Positions 32,472-45,107 are shown, numbered from the stretch's first letter. The stretch: 64,000 bases of DNA from Metaphire vulgaris (GCA_018105865.1 CM030852.1:11187145-11251144), one strand, 5' to 3'. A program made the numbers and translations. Notes: generated from the letters alone by a model not told the origin.

Positions 32472-32990
32472 CTACATTCTATAATGCATTTAAGCATAAT
32501 AGTTAATGAAAAATCGTATAATATCAGATTTTTAACAGAAATAAAACACCAGAATTCACTAAATAGTTAGAAGCACGGCGACAGATGACGCAGTTTCAAA
32601 TAGAAACTACAATCGAACACATACAGTGCCACACATGTATATAAGAAAGACGAAATATTGCGAAAGAAAGCAAAAAATGCCAAATATTTAGAGACCGACT
32701 TGATGCATGAGTTTAATTATGCTCCACTGAACCGTTTCTACATTCTATAATGCATTTTGCGCATAATAGTCGATGAAAAATCGTGTAATTGTTGGGTTTT
32801 TGACAGAAATCTAACACCACAATGCACTAAATAGTTGGAAATATGATGATGCATGACGCAGTTTCAAATAGGAACCAAAATCGATTAAATATATAAGAAA
32901 GACGAAAAATTCCGAATGGAAGCAAAAATTAAATGCGAAATCGTAAAAGTCCGACTTGATGCATGAGTTATAGTGCACAGAATGTTCGAG
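32472..32990. repeat. 266-bp tandem duplication downstream of lectin C
   Basis: A unit starting CTACATTCTATAATGC occurs at 32472 and again at 32738. Both copies continue to GACTTGATGCATGAGTT. It is the 3' UTR or spacer of lectin C, duplicated in place. Confidence 0.8.
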
Positions 32991-32993
32991 CTT

Positions 32994-33247
32994 TTACAGT
33001 TCCTCAAAGTAGTAGCTTGGAAGCCACCAATCGCAGCCTTCAGTTGGTTCAACATCCGATGCGTTGTATCCAGTCGGGTGGAAGTTGATTTCACAATTTC
33101 CATTCGATACGAAGTAGTTGAAGGAGTCGCAGTTATTCTGCATACAGAACTCCATGCAGTGTATCTGTTTGCTTTTGGTCGCTGTACTAAACCCGGTAGA
33201 TAGCTTGTTGATGTAATGTGCTCCTGACGTCCTTTTGAAGTTCACAT
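32994..33247 (-). CDS. lectin C exon 4 (PAN/apple domain)
   Basis: 254 bp, acceptor ATTGCAG, stop TAA. Confidence 0.8.
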
Positions 33248-33397
33248 CTGCAATTATCAATGCAAACAACCCATCGCAATAAATTCATTCACAAGAAATT
33301 GCCATATGCAACATTTTTATGTACAATTTTTCTATAATCTATAATTTGTAATGTGTCCACACAGTCACTGTATTAGCTGTCACAATAATCTCTACGC

Positions 33398-33456
<59 letters not shown>

Positions 33457-33526
33457 TTTTGAAATTCTGCTTCCAAGTGTCTTTGAAATGCATTTTATCA
33501 TCGAAATACTGATTCTTCTTCTTCTT

Positions 33527-33557
<31 letters not shown>

Positions 33558-35099
33558 TTATTATTATTATTATTATTATTATCAGACAATTTCTACAGCG
33601 CAGTAGAAAAGCCTAAGGTCCAAGACAAGAGCGCTTAACAACAAGTGGGTTCGAAACCTATCTTAAATAAATACTTATCTAGTAATCATTATATCTAAAC
33701 ACTACCGTTCCTATTCACAATTTTAAAGAAACTGAGATTTTCTTGAACTGGGACCCTGATTAAATTCTCTTGGGTCAGCTGAAATCATGGCGGCCATATT
33801 TCTTAATGACAGCCATATACTGGCGATTAGCATAAGAAAGTAAAGGTAGTCCAATCCTCGAATGAAGGTAAGTTCCAGCGCTGATTTCCAGTTACTAGGC
33901 AAACAGCGACGCAGGTGGATTTCGCCATTATGCTAGAGTAGGTTGTAGGTTGCCATTACTTTCTCCAGACCTGCGTTTTACCTTCGCATATTAACGTTGC
34001 TGTCAATTTATCGACGCCTAAGCGATGAATGGCTTGGTTGGCTGCCGGGGCCACGAAAGGCACGACTAAATCCCGGGATGGTCACCGATCCAAGTATAAA
34101 CCGCGCTCGACGTTACAGTCGCACAATGTTAAGTAGGCCGATGGCAATTAGCATAGTCGCTGTTGTTAAAGTCCGAAAGACAAGAATTTAGATATTTCAG
34201 ATGAGAATATCGTAAAACAGGAGGTCCGAGACATGGATTAGGCATAGACTACATGATATGAATGAATTACTGCTCATAACGTTACAGAAATTTCAACATT
34301 TACAGTGTAACTTAAACTTATCGCGCGGTTCATATGCTTTGCCAATATGGCAATGAAAATATTCATCCTAGTGTCTCTTTTTTCTGAAAGACTTAACATA
34401 TTGGCTGGCATGATCCTTATATTCCTTAATGTGCAATGATCAGAGCTCCATTCTCCTCTTTAGTTCTCGACAGCTTCGAAACACTTATTTTTTAAATTGT
34501 GCACTCTTCGTTACGCATCCGTTGTTGGTAATTGTTTGAATATTGTCTGTTTTCCGAAGCTGAAGGCCTACTTCTACCGTCATTAATATCTGCAGGAGTT
34601 TAGTTTATTCCTGGATCATCAGGCTGAAATTAAAATATCGGTCTGATGTAGCAGAGAAGCTTGACTACAAAATATAGACAACTTCAAGTTACTTATCATC
34701 AACTGTTATTCCATATAAACTTAAAATTCAGTGAACCTCCCGTACTTTTGCTTGAAGCAACGTACACCTCAATTTCCATAGTCCCAAGGTTGCAACCAAT
34801 AGTACTGGTTCCATTCCTGATGACGACATATCTTGCAAGTGGCATATGTGGTGAGCAGTGGACAGTTCCAACTTCAACAATACCCAAGGTGTTGTTGTAC
34901 TGGGCGCAGAGAAAGTAATCGGAGGCTGTCACCGGTGGTTTCACATCCGACCCAATGTTCGTCACTCCAACGATGAAGTAATTTTGACAGGCCACTGAAA
35001 CGAACTAAAGAAATTCATCATGAAGCAAACGAAGTATATACTACATGATATGATTGAATGTATTGCTCATGCCGTTACAAAAATTTCAACATTTACAGT

Positions 35100-35134
<35 letters not shown>

Positions 35135-35665
35135 GAAAGTTAAGATTTATGTGGTAAATTGTTCTAGGAGGACTGCTTGAACACATAACATAGTTCATGA
35201 ATAATATAGGTCAGGATTTAACAGAATAGCTGATCTCGAACAGTCGTTTCTTAAATATTTCCAGAGAAGGTGATGTTCGAACACTGATGGGGAGACGATT
35301 CCAGGCTTTCGCTGCGGTAACTTTTGCCAATATGACAATTTTAATTTCAAATAATTCTACAAAACTTCTCCTACAGCGATATTTGCTTTATTTAGCATAT
35401 GAAACATGATAACGACTGTTACCAAATTGCGAGTTTACGTTCATCAACGTTACTCTGACAACAAGATAGCGATTGACGAGGTCAATCATGATCCACGCGT
35501 CTTTGTTCATCTTTGTACAACAGCCAATGTCTGTCGCTCCATCTGTTGCTCGGTAGCAATTGTAAGTCTGATTGTTGCCGTAAAGCGAGCTCTGCTTGAC
35601 TGTTTTGTACAAAGCAACGTTGATACCCGATCGAGCTGTGGAATTACGTACATCAAATAAGTTAC

Positions 35666-35710
<45 letters not shown>

Positions 35711-36402
35711 ATATGCCAACTTATATAGCGCTGTAGTCATAGCAGGCCAAGATCAAGAGCGCTTTACACATTGCACCTAAACGAGGTGTTAAACAAGTGC
35801 GTCTTTAGTCTCGTAAAAGTATAAACACTATAGTTTTCAATTGATAAGTACGTAAAATATTGTCAAGTAACATAGCCCTCTAGTTTTAGAACCCAAGTAG
35901 CTGTTTATTCTTAGGCACTTAATTTATTCGGAATTCTGTGGCCCGGGCCATTACAAAAAATCGTAAGCATGATCACTTTGAACCTGTCCTTCAAAAGTTA
36001 CACTGGCTGCGGTAGAACAGAAAATTTTATTTAAGACTGGTGTCCTTGTTTTTAAATATTGCAATCTGGCCAACCTCAATATATAAAGTCTATGTAAAAC
36101 CATCCGAAACATTGTCATTCAACAAGGTATGCTGATTCATTGCTAAATGTACCTAGAACAAACACTGTAATTTGTAAGAGAGCTTTTTGAACTCTCTCTC
36201 TGGTTGTCAGATCTTCCAATTCGTTGAGTATTTTCAGATCCAGACTTAAAACACATCTCTCAATTAGCTTTTCCTCCATAGTCGGTCTTACTCTTTCCTT
36301 CTGACTGATCTCTGGAATGACCTGGTCTTTTGCGAATGGACTTGAAGTATCATCGATTGATATCCTTGGGTATTAGAAATGGTGCTATAGAAGTGCATAA
36401 TA

Positions 36403-36464
<62 letters not shown>

Positions 36465-37009
36465 TTAAAACAATTACAATTACAGACCAAATGTAGTATT
36501 CAGACAGTATAGGTTCTTTTGCAGTTGGATATGAAGTACCATCGATTGAATCCTTTCAGAAATGATGCTGTTAAGAAGTGCATAGTAATAGTAATAATAA
36601 TGATTGACTTGACCTGGATCCTGAAAATTAATTTCATTTGATGTGGATTCGGCTGATGCTTCATTTCATTATAAAGTGGCGCAATAGAAGTTTAAGATTA
36701 TATTAGAATGATGAAGATATAAACCGTTCGAAGGATCATCGATTGGCTACCGATCGTCGGTCATTTGCCCTGAAGAGAGCAAGCCTAATGCAAGCTTAGT
36801 GCATAGCTCAGACGCGAATTATTCTATCGTTTTCAGCAAACAATTCTCAGACCATAAGAAATATATTGATGGCAACAAACATCTGCAGTTCTACACGATC
36901 CTCGAAAAGGCATATAATTATTTATCATATCAATAACGCAATTTCTGATTACTCTTAACTTACCATCGCCGAAGAGTAAGAATAGCATCATACAGCGGTG
37001 CAAAATCAT
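32994..37009 (-). CDS. lectin-like gene C (F5/8C fold + PAN), intact
   Basis: Exons 36964-37009, 35423-35635, 34746-34994 and 32994-33247 join in frame to 253 codons plus stop. Signal peptide MILHRCMMLFLLFGD; then an F5/8C- or F-type-lectin-like domain (RSGINVALYKTVKQSS, AWIMIDL, YLVVRVTL; CAQYN, CSPHMPLARYVVI, EIEVYVA); then a PAN domain with the same cysteine spacing as B. Exon 1 has a consensus GTAAGT donor. Exon 2 is 15 bp longer than in B, all in frame. Introns 1 and 2 hold an L2-like LINE tail and a simple-repeat-tailed retroposon. The function is inferred as for B. Confidence 0.8.
33400..33700. repeat. microsatellites and retroposon tail in intron 3 of C
   Basis: ATA run (33400-33456), CTT then ATT run (33511-33582), then a TACAGCGCAGTAG repeat member (33586-33690) in minus orientation. 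Confidence 0.7.
34746..34994 (-). CDS. lectin C exon 3
   Basis: 249 bp, acceptor GTTTCAG, donor GTACGG. Confidence 0.8.
35101..35340. repeat. ATT run and dispersed repeat in intron 2 of C
   Basis: ATT run at 35101-35135, then about 180 bp resembling the inner part of the repeat at 48720-49350 (GGAGACGATTCCAGG segment). Confidence 0.5.
35423..35635 (-). CDS. lectin C exon 2
   Basis: 213 bp, acceptor TTCCACAG, donor GTAACA. Confidence 0.8.
35665..35890 (-). mobile_element. retroposon-like repeat with TTAG tail
   Basis: TTAG microsatellite (35665-35709) next to a TATATAGCGC repeat member. Confidence 0.55.
35960..36461 (+). mobile_element. L2-like LINE 3' end with ATT tail
   Basis: Decayed plus-strand frames read VPRTNTV, KRAF, SSNSLSIFRSRLKTHL, the C-terminal region typical of L2/CR1-group RT proteins. 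It ends in GGTGCTATAGAAGTGCATAA and an ATT microsatellite (36401-36461). Confidence 0.65.
36964..37009 (-). CDS. lectin C exon 1 (signal peptide)
   Basis: 46 bp, MILHRCMMLFLLFGD plus one base; donor GTAAGT. Confidence 0.8.
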
Positions 37010-37516
37010 TCTAACTCTATGGTACACTGTAATTTTATCCAAGTTTAATATTGAAACGTGGGCTCAGAATGCCGGTAACTACCTGATCAGTTAGGTATAA
37101 CTGTCAATGAAATCGGTCCTAACACGCTTTATGCTTCGCGAGTCTGGAAACCGCTATATGACATTAACATTCGAGACAAAGTGCATATCTGAAAACGTGG
37201 CCGTCGAACTCTTTTCGTCAATATTTAGATGGTAGGCCTACAGTAAACGTCGCCAGGCGCGTTCAGTTGGTCTAACGACAAACGCTTCCTACCTACCTCT
37301 CTCAAGCGATGCACTGACATATTGCAGACTCTAATTTTAAACCATTCATCAGCTCATGAATGAATGTATGACATTGTATACGGAGAAGCTTTTTCTGTTG
37401 TCTATAGACAATAGGACAAGAACTGAAAGGACGATACATTTACACAGAAACAAGAGAAAAGGACAAAGAATGAAAATACAGAGCAACGCCACATGCTGAC
37501 AGAGTTGGCCTGTACA
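37010..37516. other. 5' flank of lectin C
   Basis: Probable 5' UTR and promoter region. No specific element is identified. Confidence 0.4.
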
Positions 37517-37692
37517 CAGGGGTATTTTTACACCGCTAACAGGCTAACACTCCCAACACCCCATCTAAAATCGACACCCCAATACCTCCCCCATTTTAGC
37601 CTGGGATGACCTTGTTTTGCTTGTCAGACTTTTTGGCAGTGACCCCAAATATACCGACGCCCCCGAAATTGATAGTCCTAGAAATAACCCTG
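37517..37692. mobile_element. short hAT-like element
   Basis: Ends CAGGGGTATTTTTACACC and (inverted) CAGGGTTATTTCTAGG. Flanks CCTGTACA and CCTGTGTA (two mismatches). Internal motif at about 37606. Confidence 0.65.
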
Positions 37693-38535
37693 CCTGTGTA
37701 GCACGGTGGTTTTCACGCTGGGCACATCTCACTGAACCACTCAACATGTAGACCACAATATCTGTATTGTTATTATTTGACGCGACGTAGCGCAGCGAAG
37801 AGACGATCAATGCGCGTGGATGTACACATTTCGCTCACTTGCACCGTGGCTCGCCTAAAAGGGCAGAGGCAAATGCCCAGGGCCCGGCGATCGGTAGGGG
37901 GCCCGGGTGGGTCCGCAACAAAGTTATCGCATACAATGTCACTTATTATTATGAATGCTGTGTGTGCGTCGATGGGCCCGGGGTCCCGCTGAAGGCAGGC
38001 ATTACATTGCGTGCCATTTAATCCTTTGAAAAGTATGACAAGCAACGAAAAAGTTCATCACCACTTTTCACACTTGGTTTGTATATTTTCGGAAAATGTG
38101 GAATATCGGCAATCACTGAACGTGTTGAACTTTTTCTAGGACATCATAAACGTTTCACAAACTTTCCACCAACATTTTAGGTGCCCGTTACTCCCCTGCC
38201 TAGGGTCACGGAATTTCCCTTTGACAGGCCTGCTTGTACCGTATACAATTATGGCATATACTTAATTATTAATAACTGTCTCCTACGCTGCATAGAATTG
38301 TCCTTTGCTGTCGGTCGAATGTTTATTTTCATTGTTCGTCGCCTGCCCAGCGTTTTGCCGGTCTGCCTTTTTTGTCCCGAGGCGTAGGGAGAGATCGAGA
38401 ATTTTCACCACTATCTCTTATATAGGCGATCGTCGGGCGTTCCGAATAGAAGGGTTGTTTGTCACGAGTGTATTTCTCTTTGCAAATATGTTACAGGTAA
38501 AATGACGATATTTACCTGCCGTGTGGGTTGCGAGC
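37693..38535. other. no recognisable gene; possible hAT remnant
   Basis: A GC-rich patch at 37845-37990 and one copy of the internal hAT motif at about 38034 suggest a decayed element whose ends I cannot place. Confidence 0.35.
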
Positions 38536-38725
38536 CAGTGATGGCTCTGCATGGGTAGGCCTAACCGGAGAGCCCTTGCCTCTATTGGATGCCTGCCTCC
38601 CCCAGTAGCCCACTGTTGGGTCCCTATGCTTACCATTACACACCTAACAACAAATGGTTGCCATCCATGCTTAGAAGTTGCTACCCTAACGGCACACCAA
38701 TTGCCAAATCCTGGAGCCGCCACTG
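38536..38725. mobile_element. short hAT-like element
   Basis: Ends CAGTGATGGCTCTGC and (inverted) CAGTGGCGGCTCCAGG. Flanks TTGCGAGC and TTGTGAGC. Confidence 0.7.
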
Positions 38726-38798
38726 TTGTGAGCTGATGCAAAATCCCGACTAAATGAGAACTGAGGCAATAAGATTTCGAAAAGATTTCCAATATTAC

Positions 38799-39238
38799 TA
38801 GAAAGATGCTCGCTTCGCTCGCAGTGCAGGATAATACTAATCCAATACCTATACCTAATACCCAATCATTGAATTCATGCTGAACAACATTTCAATGATC
38901 GCCACCTAGCCAAGCTCTGCGCCACGTAATAATTAGGCCTATGTACGTTAAAATCACGCAACTGTGACCATTTGTGACGCTGTACACGTATTTTTTGTGT
39001 ACGTTAACATGTACGTTGCAACTACCTCAGGCTGCGAACAATTGTTACCAATAGCAACGTCGTCGCACGCTACGAACAATTGTTACCAATAGCAACGTCA
39101 TCGCACGCCCACCCCTCTGACGCTGCAATGACTCGACTAAACCGTGCTAAACGTACGCTTTGTCAAACGCTTCTTCGTCAACCAATGAGAACGCTTGAAG
39201 GTAACAGACATACAGAACAAGGATCTTAATATTATAGA
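38799..39238 (-). mobile_element. non-autonomous Helitron-like element
   Basis: Minus strand: TC then TATAATATTAAGATCC at 39238, ending CATCTTTCTAG at 38799, with A and T outside. The interior matches 14683-15112 and 61160-61769. Confidence 0.8.
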
Positions 39239-39254
39239 TTATTATGATGATTAT

Positions 39255-39259
39255 GATTA

Positions 39260-39314
<55 letters not shown>

Positions 39315-39341
39315 CTAATATACTTACCACTTTAAATATTA

Positions 39342-39382
<41 letters not shown>
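39255..39382. repeat. (ATT)n microsatellites
   Basis: Two trinucleotide runs separated by about 40 bp. Confidence 0.9.
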
Positions 39383-39593
39383 TTATACCACCATGGACTA
39401 GGGGTTACATACTTTGGATTTCACCCATATTGAGCGCTCGTGAATAAGCGGGTGCATTGTGCCAAGCTTTTGGGCAGCGCTATAGAAAATTCGTCTTACT
39501 TATTTACTTCCTTATTACGATAAAACCCCGTGGACATGACAAAGGCAAAAGACAAGAGCACTTTAAACATACGATACTTGAATGACATGTTAA

Positions 39594-40190
39594 GTAAGTA
39601 AGTAAGTAAAGTAAGTAAAATCTCGTGGATTTCTATAGCGCCTTGGAAAACAGCACAACAGTATTTTAAGCCAATGTAATGATTTTAAGCAAGTGATCTT
39701 TAGATTCTTCCTGCATAAAACACTACAATTCTTTTTCGTAACGTTCTCAGACAGTGAATTCCACAGTGTCAGTCGATCGATGATCGATCACCAAAGCCTA
39801 TAGTCTTGACTGGAGTACGAACGAGTAGTCGAACGCGACAGTTGGAGCCGAGTCTGGAACGTCGGCCGTTCGATATAGTTTTGGAGATGAGCGTGGGGGC
39901 GTAGACAGGGCAGAGGGGATCTTTCAAGGCTCGATGAGTGAGCCGATACAGCTTGCAGCTTGAAGTTGAGGCATGGACCAGTAGGTTACTGGTATCCGAA
40001 GCAAGTGACGTTTGTATATACATGTAGCCTACTATATAAGGAGAGGAGAGTTCCGAGAGGCCCTTGATGGTTGTTCCAAGGGCAGCCGAAAATCAGACGA
40101 GCATAATTCATTCTGTCCCAACTATTGGCGGTTGAACTGAGCATCTGGAAATCCGCGTGGAACACCGTTACTATAATTAATCAGTCCGCC
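39594..40190 (-). mobile_element. retroposon-like repeat with GTAA tail
   Basis: GTAA tetranucleotide run (39594-39620), then TTTCTATAGCGCC. The interior shares GCAGCCGAAAATCA and CACCGTTAC..TAAT blocks with 48720-49350. The open frame at 39769-40023 (-) is probably part of the repeat. Confidence 0.6.
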
Positions 40191-40779
40191 GGCTTGTCCA
40201 TGAGACATATTTTCCTGTCCCATCCCATCCTATCCCATGGCAATTTATACCTGTCCCATGATGGGACTCATCCTCTCGTGCCATCCCTTGGGATTTCCAT
40301 TAACATATTAATATGAAGTATTAATCATGTGTAATACATTTCAAATGAAATTATGAACTTTATGGCAATTTAGGTGTTGTGTCTACTGAATAGGAGGACT
40401 ACGTGTTCATAGAGATTTATAAAAGACAGGATTTATTAACTCTATTAACTTTAAAATTCAAGAGCATTTTATTTGAAAGAAGTTAATTCTAAATGTAATA
40501 ATTCAGTGTCATTCTGACACTCTCTGTCTGTTTTTGGGTCACTCTGCTAATTCAGCACATTATCAATTTCGTACTGATCGACTGTTTCTAATAATTCAGA
40601 TAATGCAGGTAAGCCCTCAACCATTTCCACAATTTTCACATCTTGCATTTAAATCAACTAGACTTGTAGTTTCGGGAGTGTAAATTGCTGAAGTAAGCAC
40701 GATTATGTCAGCTGAATTTTAACAGTATATAAATAGTGTAAAATGCTGAAGATAGAAATAGTTCTGCCGAAGATGAAGG
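40191..40779. other. no recognisable gene
   Basis: AT-rich, no coding signal; a short CCCATCCCATCC-type repeat at 40215-40290. Confidence 0.4.
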
Positions 40780-41670
40780 CAAATACGATCTTGAAAAGGA
40801 TTCGAATGAACCATTGTTTTTTAAATAGAGCGAACTAAATGACTTTGTTGAGAGAACTACTGTAAACCAGACCAAAGACAGTGCAGATCTTCTTGGTTAA
40901 TAGAGATTAAATGCAAAGAATTTAATTGTTCCAGCCACAACATACTCACGGAGCCGATAGCGGGAAGAAGTTTTGCCCTATTTTGCAACAGGTGATGACT
41001 TGATTTCGTGTTGTAACGTTTCTGAATTTGTGTGCCGTTTAAGGGGTTTTGGAATCAACTGCAATGTCAAGGATTGGAGTTTGTTTATTGTTTCGTCTAA
41101 AACTAGATAGAAAACTGTTTTATTTCACATTGAAAATAAATATCGATTCGTTACAGCATCATACTCAACACGGCTAAAAAAAACTGAAAATCATCTACGT
41201 GTTTTGACCAAGATCAGATGGACGGTATGAGAAGACCTTAAAGTTATCTATATGCTGCTTGGTCAGTAGAAAGACTACATAAAAATGTCACGTCTTTTGT
41301 GCGAGCGGGACAGCAAAGCCAGAAGTCAACAATGACAAAAGCAAAGCTCAATTTGAAGCCTTGATCAAAAAACATTGTTGCTGCGAGTATAACTGACCCA
41401 TCACTAAGTCTTACTGCCCCCACTGCACACCAAACTGGGTCTCTTTAAGCAGTTCCCAAGGGCCCTAGACAGAGTATGAGAGCGATTCAAATATATTCGC
41501 AACCCATTTCCAACATTAATGTATGAAAAAGTGAAAGAAGTAGTATTTGTTGGTCCAACGAAAGAAAATCTAGAAAACGCGCCTTTTTACATAAATGAAT
41601 TTTCTTTAACAAATCATCAATAATTTCGGTTTATGTTTAACGTGGTAATTAATTTACAAAATGACAATTA
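40780..41670 (+). pseudogene. relic of dispersed RFHQD coding repeat (N-terminal and middle parts)
   Basis: Interrupted plus-strand frames read YFATGDDLISCCNVSEF, INCNVKDWSLFIVSSK, then EDLKVIYMLLGQ, then LPPLHTKLGLFKQFPRALDR and VKEVVFVGPTKENL. These are upstream and middle blocks of the family also seen at 5930-6130 and 9225-9995. Stops are frequent. Confidence 0.7.
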
Positions 41671-41879
41671 ATTATGACGTTTTCTTTGCAGCAAGCAAAA
41701 ATTGATTGGTCTGTATGGACAATTCAGTTTTAACCTAATTCCAAGAAGAGATAGATGTTCAATATGATTTTGCCAAAAGCCTACGTGGTACAGGAAACTG
41801 ATTGTTATATTTTGAAATAGCGTATAAAAATACAATAAAATCAAATAAAATGTCTTTCTTTGACGACAATATTAATTTC

Positions 41880-42300
41880 TAAGCTTCCTAACAGCCGTTC
41901 AAATGTGACATATTTTTGTATAAAGCCGCAATCTGCAAACCCTGGCCCGCGGGCCAAGTTTGACCCGCAAAAGTATTTTATTTCCCCACGAGATAATTTT
42001 TCAAAAGCTGCCAGCTGCTATCTTTGAAATAGCTGAAGACATGAGATATCTCTAAGATTACAAAAATCTCTGTGCAATGTTATTATTTATTGGAATAATT
42101 TGTGAAAAGCGATACAACATCAGATAAAATATAGAGACTATGCAACAACGCACATAATCTTCTAGTCTATTTAAAATCACTAAAATGTCTGCTTCTCTTG
42201 ACAAATCTTGCCAAACAAAATTGCTGCTATACGCGAAACTCGTCTAGATCTTAAATTATTTTCGTCCACTTTCGATGTTATCTATCAAAACTATTCAGAT
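41880..42300. repeat. low-copy repeat, copy 2
   Basis: Direct match to 31328-31745. It ends where homology to the M3 downstream flank begins (42297). Confidence 0.75.
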
Positions 42301-42658
42301 GTGAATATTTTAAATATCATACTGTATTTTCGTAGAGAAGCTATAAAGATAGGCAGACAGAAATTCTGATGCGAGAATTCTTGCACTATCTTGTCGACAA
42401 TAGCAAATGTTGTGCACGTCAATATAACAGCACATGAAGCCAAAATTGACATTGAAATTGATTGCATAACAGCAACGAACTGATCTCAACCGTTTGAATT
42501 GACATGGGGTGTAGGCTTAATTACAACAGCAACAACGGATATTTGACCAAATGATTTTTGACTAAGGGAATTTCGACCGAAATGATAGGCAACCGAAATC
42601 ATTCCAATCAACAATTCTACTGACTTAGATGTGTTTAGTCGCTTTCCTGATGCTGATT

Positions 42659-44679
42659 TCAACTTAAACGAAGAGCCTCGACTAAGAGTTTTGCAGCTGG
42701 ATTGACGTCAACAGCGTTCTCTATGAGACGTATTTCTTCGTCTTCGTTGAAATTAACCTTGAGCTTTCTCATGCATTGGATTCTAACATATCTTAGAAAG
42801 TCAACTGAGTTAAAGTGAACGGAAAACTCACTTGACTTAAATTCATCATGAAGCGGACTCGAAATGATCACAGCAGAATTAATGTATTCATCGAATATAT
42901 CAGAGAATTCCTTCGTCATAGCAACCATCAAATACTGATAAACAGGGTACATCCAACGTACGAATTCCTCTTTTGTAGATTTCGTTTTTGAGAGTCCCTC
43001 ATTGCATAATTTCATTGCCTTCATCCAGTGATTGTGTCTTATTTCATAACACTTATTCTCAAAGGCAGTAAAATGAAAATTTGCTTCATAGGCGCAGCAT
43101 ATAAAATAAAATGGATTGTCATTATCGTCGTTAATGCGCTCGAACATTAAGTTTACAAGAGTTTCCATAATTGAAGAACCGCTTTTAGAGTTATAAATAC
43201 TCTGATTACAGTCAATGTTTGAATCAAGAATTTTTCTGATAATTTCTTGACAGCTGTCAAAGAGCGAACATTGAATCTGAGTGTATCCGTCAAATGTTGT
43301 TTCTCTGAAGCGTTTAAAACATCTTAGAGCCTCATCAATCATTTCTTGCTCAGTTTTCTTATCAAATTTTTGTGAAACAAGATTTCTATGAATAGAGAGA
43401 GCTCTGTACAGATATTTCATTTTAGAAGTGAAATATTCTGTTTCTTCCAGAGCCTTTGAAGGAAAAAAAAAAAAAATCGTCTTCCGTATAAAGTATGATA
43501 CCTGTGACATTCATTATGACATTTCAGATGTATTGCTGTAAGAAATTTATTAGGAATTGCAATTTTTAATTCACTTTTCTTCTCAACGTTTTCACGCTGA
43601 AGGTGTTCTGTCTTTTTAAAGTAGCATTTGATATCTTCAACTGAAGAAAGAATGCTTTGCGCTTCCAGATCAAAATCATAGTCTGAAGGAATATTATCCC
43701 ACGTGTTGCTGCTTGGAATAAAGTAGTTTGGACAGTTCTTTTCAATCATCCATTCAATCAGTGTGCAAAGCAATTCTCTCAATGATGACTCTAAATTCTC
43801 TTTCATCCAGAATTCGGGAGGGTTCCTTTCACAGGCCCACAACATCAAAGTCTTGAAATGATAAGTTTTGAGTTGGCTTTGTTTTGTGTTTTCACATTTT
43901 CTAATTACATCATTTTTGATTAGGCGTAGGAGATGATAAATAAATTCCTGTTCATAGTTCCAACTATGAATTAAAGTCGTTTCAGTTGCTGAAAACGAAA
44001 ATCTCCATTCACTAATGTTCTCCGCGTGGCTGTCGTGAGATTTTGCAACTAAGTAGCACCCACCAGCAACAATAGTATCAGTGACTTCTCGTGGTGGCCA
44101 AAAGGGATGGCGTTTTCTGGTTTTCCACTCATTCGCCTCCTCTGGCCACACAGGACAATGTACCCCCTCGACACTATCTATTGTCATTCCTTTAAAACGA
44201 GACAAATTCAGGCCAATTTTTGAAAAATGTTCAAACATTTTGCAGACGCGTTCCGATTGTCCAAGCCAGTTGCCTGTGTTACACACATTACTGTTGTCAG
44301 CCCATCTAAGGTCGTAGATAGTAGCAATTGTGTCTTTGTTCACTTCGTCATCGTAGACGAGTTGCGTGAAGCCGATGTGAGATTTTTTGGAATTGAGCCT
44401 TAGCACCTCTCTTGGCCAAAATTCAGTGGTAGTTACCCAATGCCTCTTATTGGCAAGACGTCCATGGTTCTCTGTTGCTTCAGGAAAATCACAATTGTAA
44501 GGCAAGACACGAAATTGGTTGCGAGAAGCCAAAATGTCGACATCGGTTAAATTTTCTAGTATAAATATCACAGGAAGTTCACAGGAGCTGCCTGCCCATA
44601 TCATCTCTTGACTATGAGGACAATTCAGCAACAGATGGCAGAAATTTCGAAGGCCGTTGTCTTCATTATTGATATCCAT
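42659..44679 (-). pseudogene. Mab-21/cGAS-like protein M2 (frameshift at A14 run)
   Basis: Start chosen at 44679 (MDINNED), matching M3; the frame is open further upstream but without similarity. Residues G30-S31, D46-x-D48 and D168 mark the nucleotidyltransferase site. The Mab-21 core is clear (CPVWPEEANEWKTRKR, GGCYLVAKSH, FSFSATE, HFKTLMLWACE, EWMIEKNCPNYFIP). At 43463-43476 a run of 14 A on the plus strand replaces about nine bases of the M3 sequence and shifts the frame. The remaining about 270 residues, 42659 to about 43460, are open and closely similar to M3. An error of two bases in the run would restore the frame, so this is either a recent pseudogene or a base-calling artefact. It is very close to M3 overall, including both flanks. 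Confidence 0.8.
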
Positions 44680-45054
44680 GTTCTCGTTGTTGTTAGTAGT
44701 AAACCTGCTCTTGCAAAATCGAAGCTCTCGAAGCGAACGACCGTCGACCGAAACCGGTTGGAGTCTGTTGGCCACTTGATGTCCCTCACATAATCCAAGC
44801 CGCTCCCTTAAATCTCTGTCCCGATTCAGCTCTTACCGTCCATTTCGTAGCTATCTGGCCTAAATTGTCGCCGAAACTCGATTCGCCAATGTTCTATTAT
44901 AGTAGAATATTGTCATATTCCAAAAGGTTTGTTGACAGTAAACGTCAGGTGAGAAGCGATACGAATGTTTCGTTGACTAAGTGAACAGGCCTGTTGATTT
45001 TCAAAATAGTCTGAACTCTTTGATCCTGTAGAACGCTTTAGCGGCCTGTCAGAG

Positions 45055-45058
<4 letters not shown>

Positions 45059-45104
<46 letters not shown>
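45059..45104. repeat. (TA)n microsatellite
   Basis: It lies 5' of M2; the equivalent TA run 5' of M3 is where a LINE is inserted (57011-57830). Confidence 0.9.

Positions 45105-45107
<3 letters not shown>

Noticed and set aside
38418..38792. 124-residue minus-strand frame
   Set aside because: It spans a short hAT element (38536-38725) and shows no domain.
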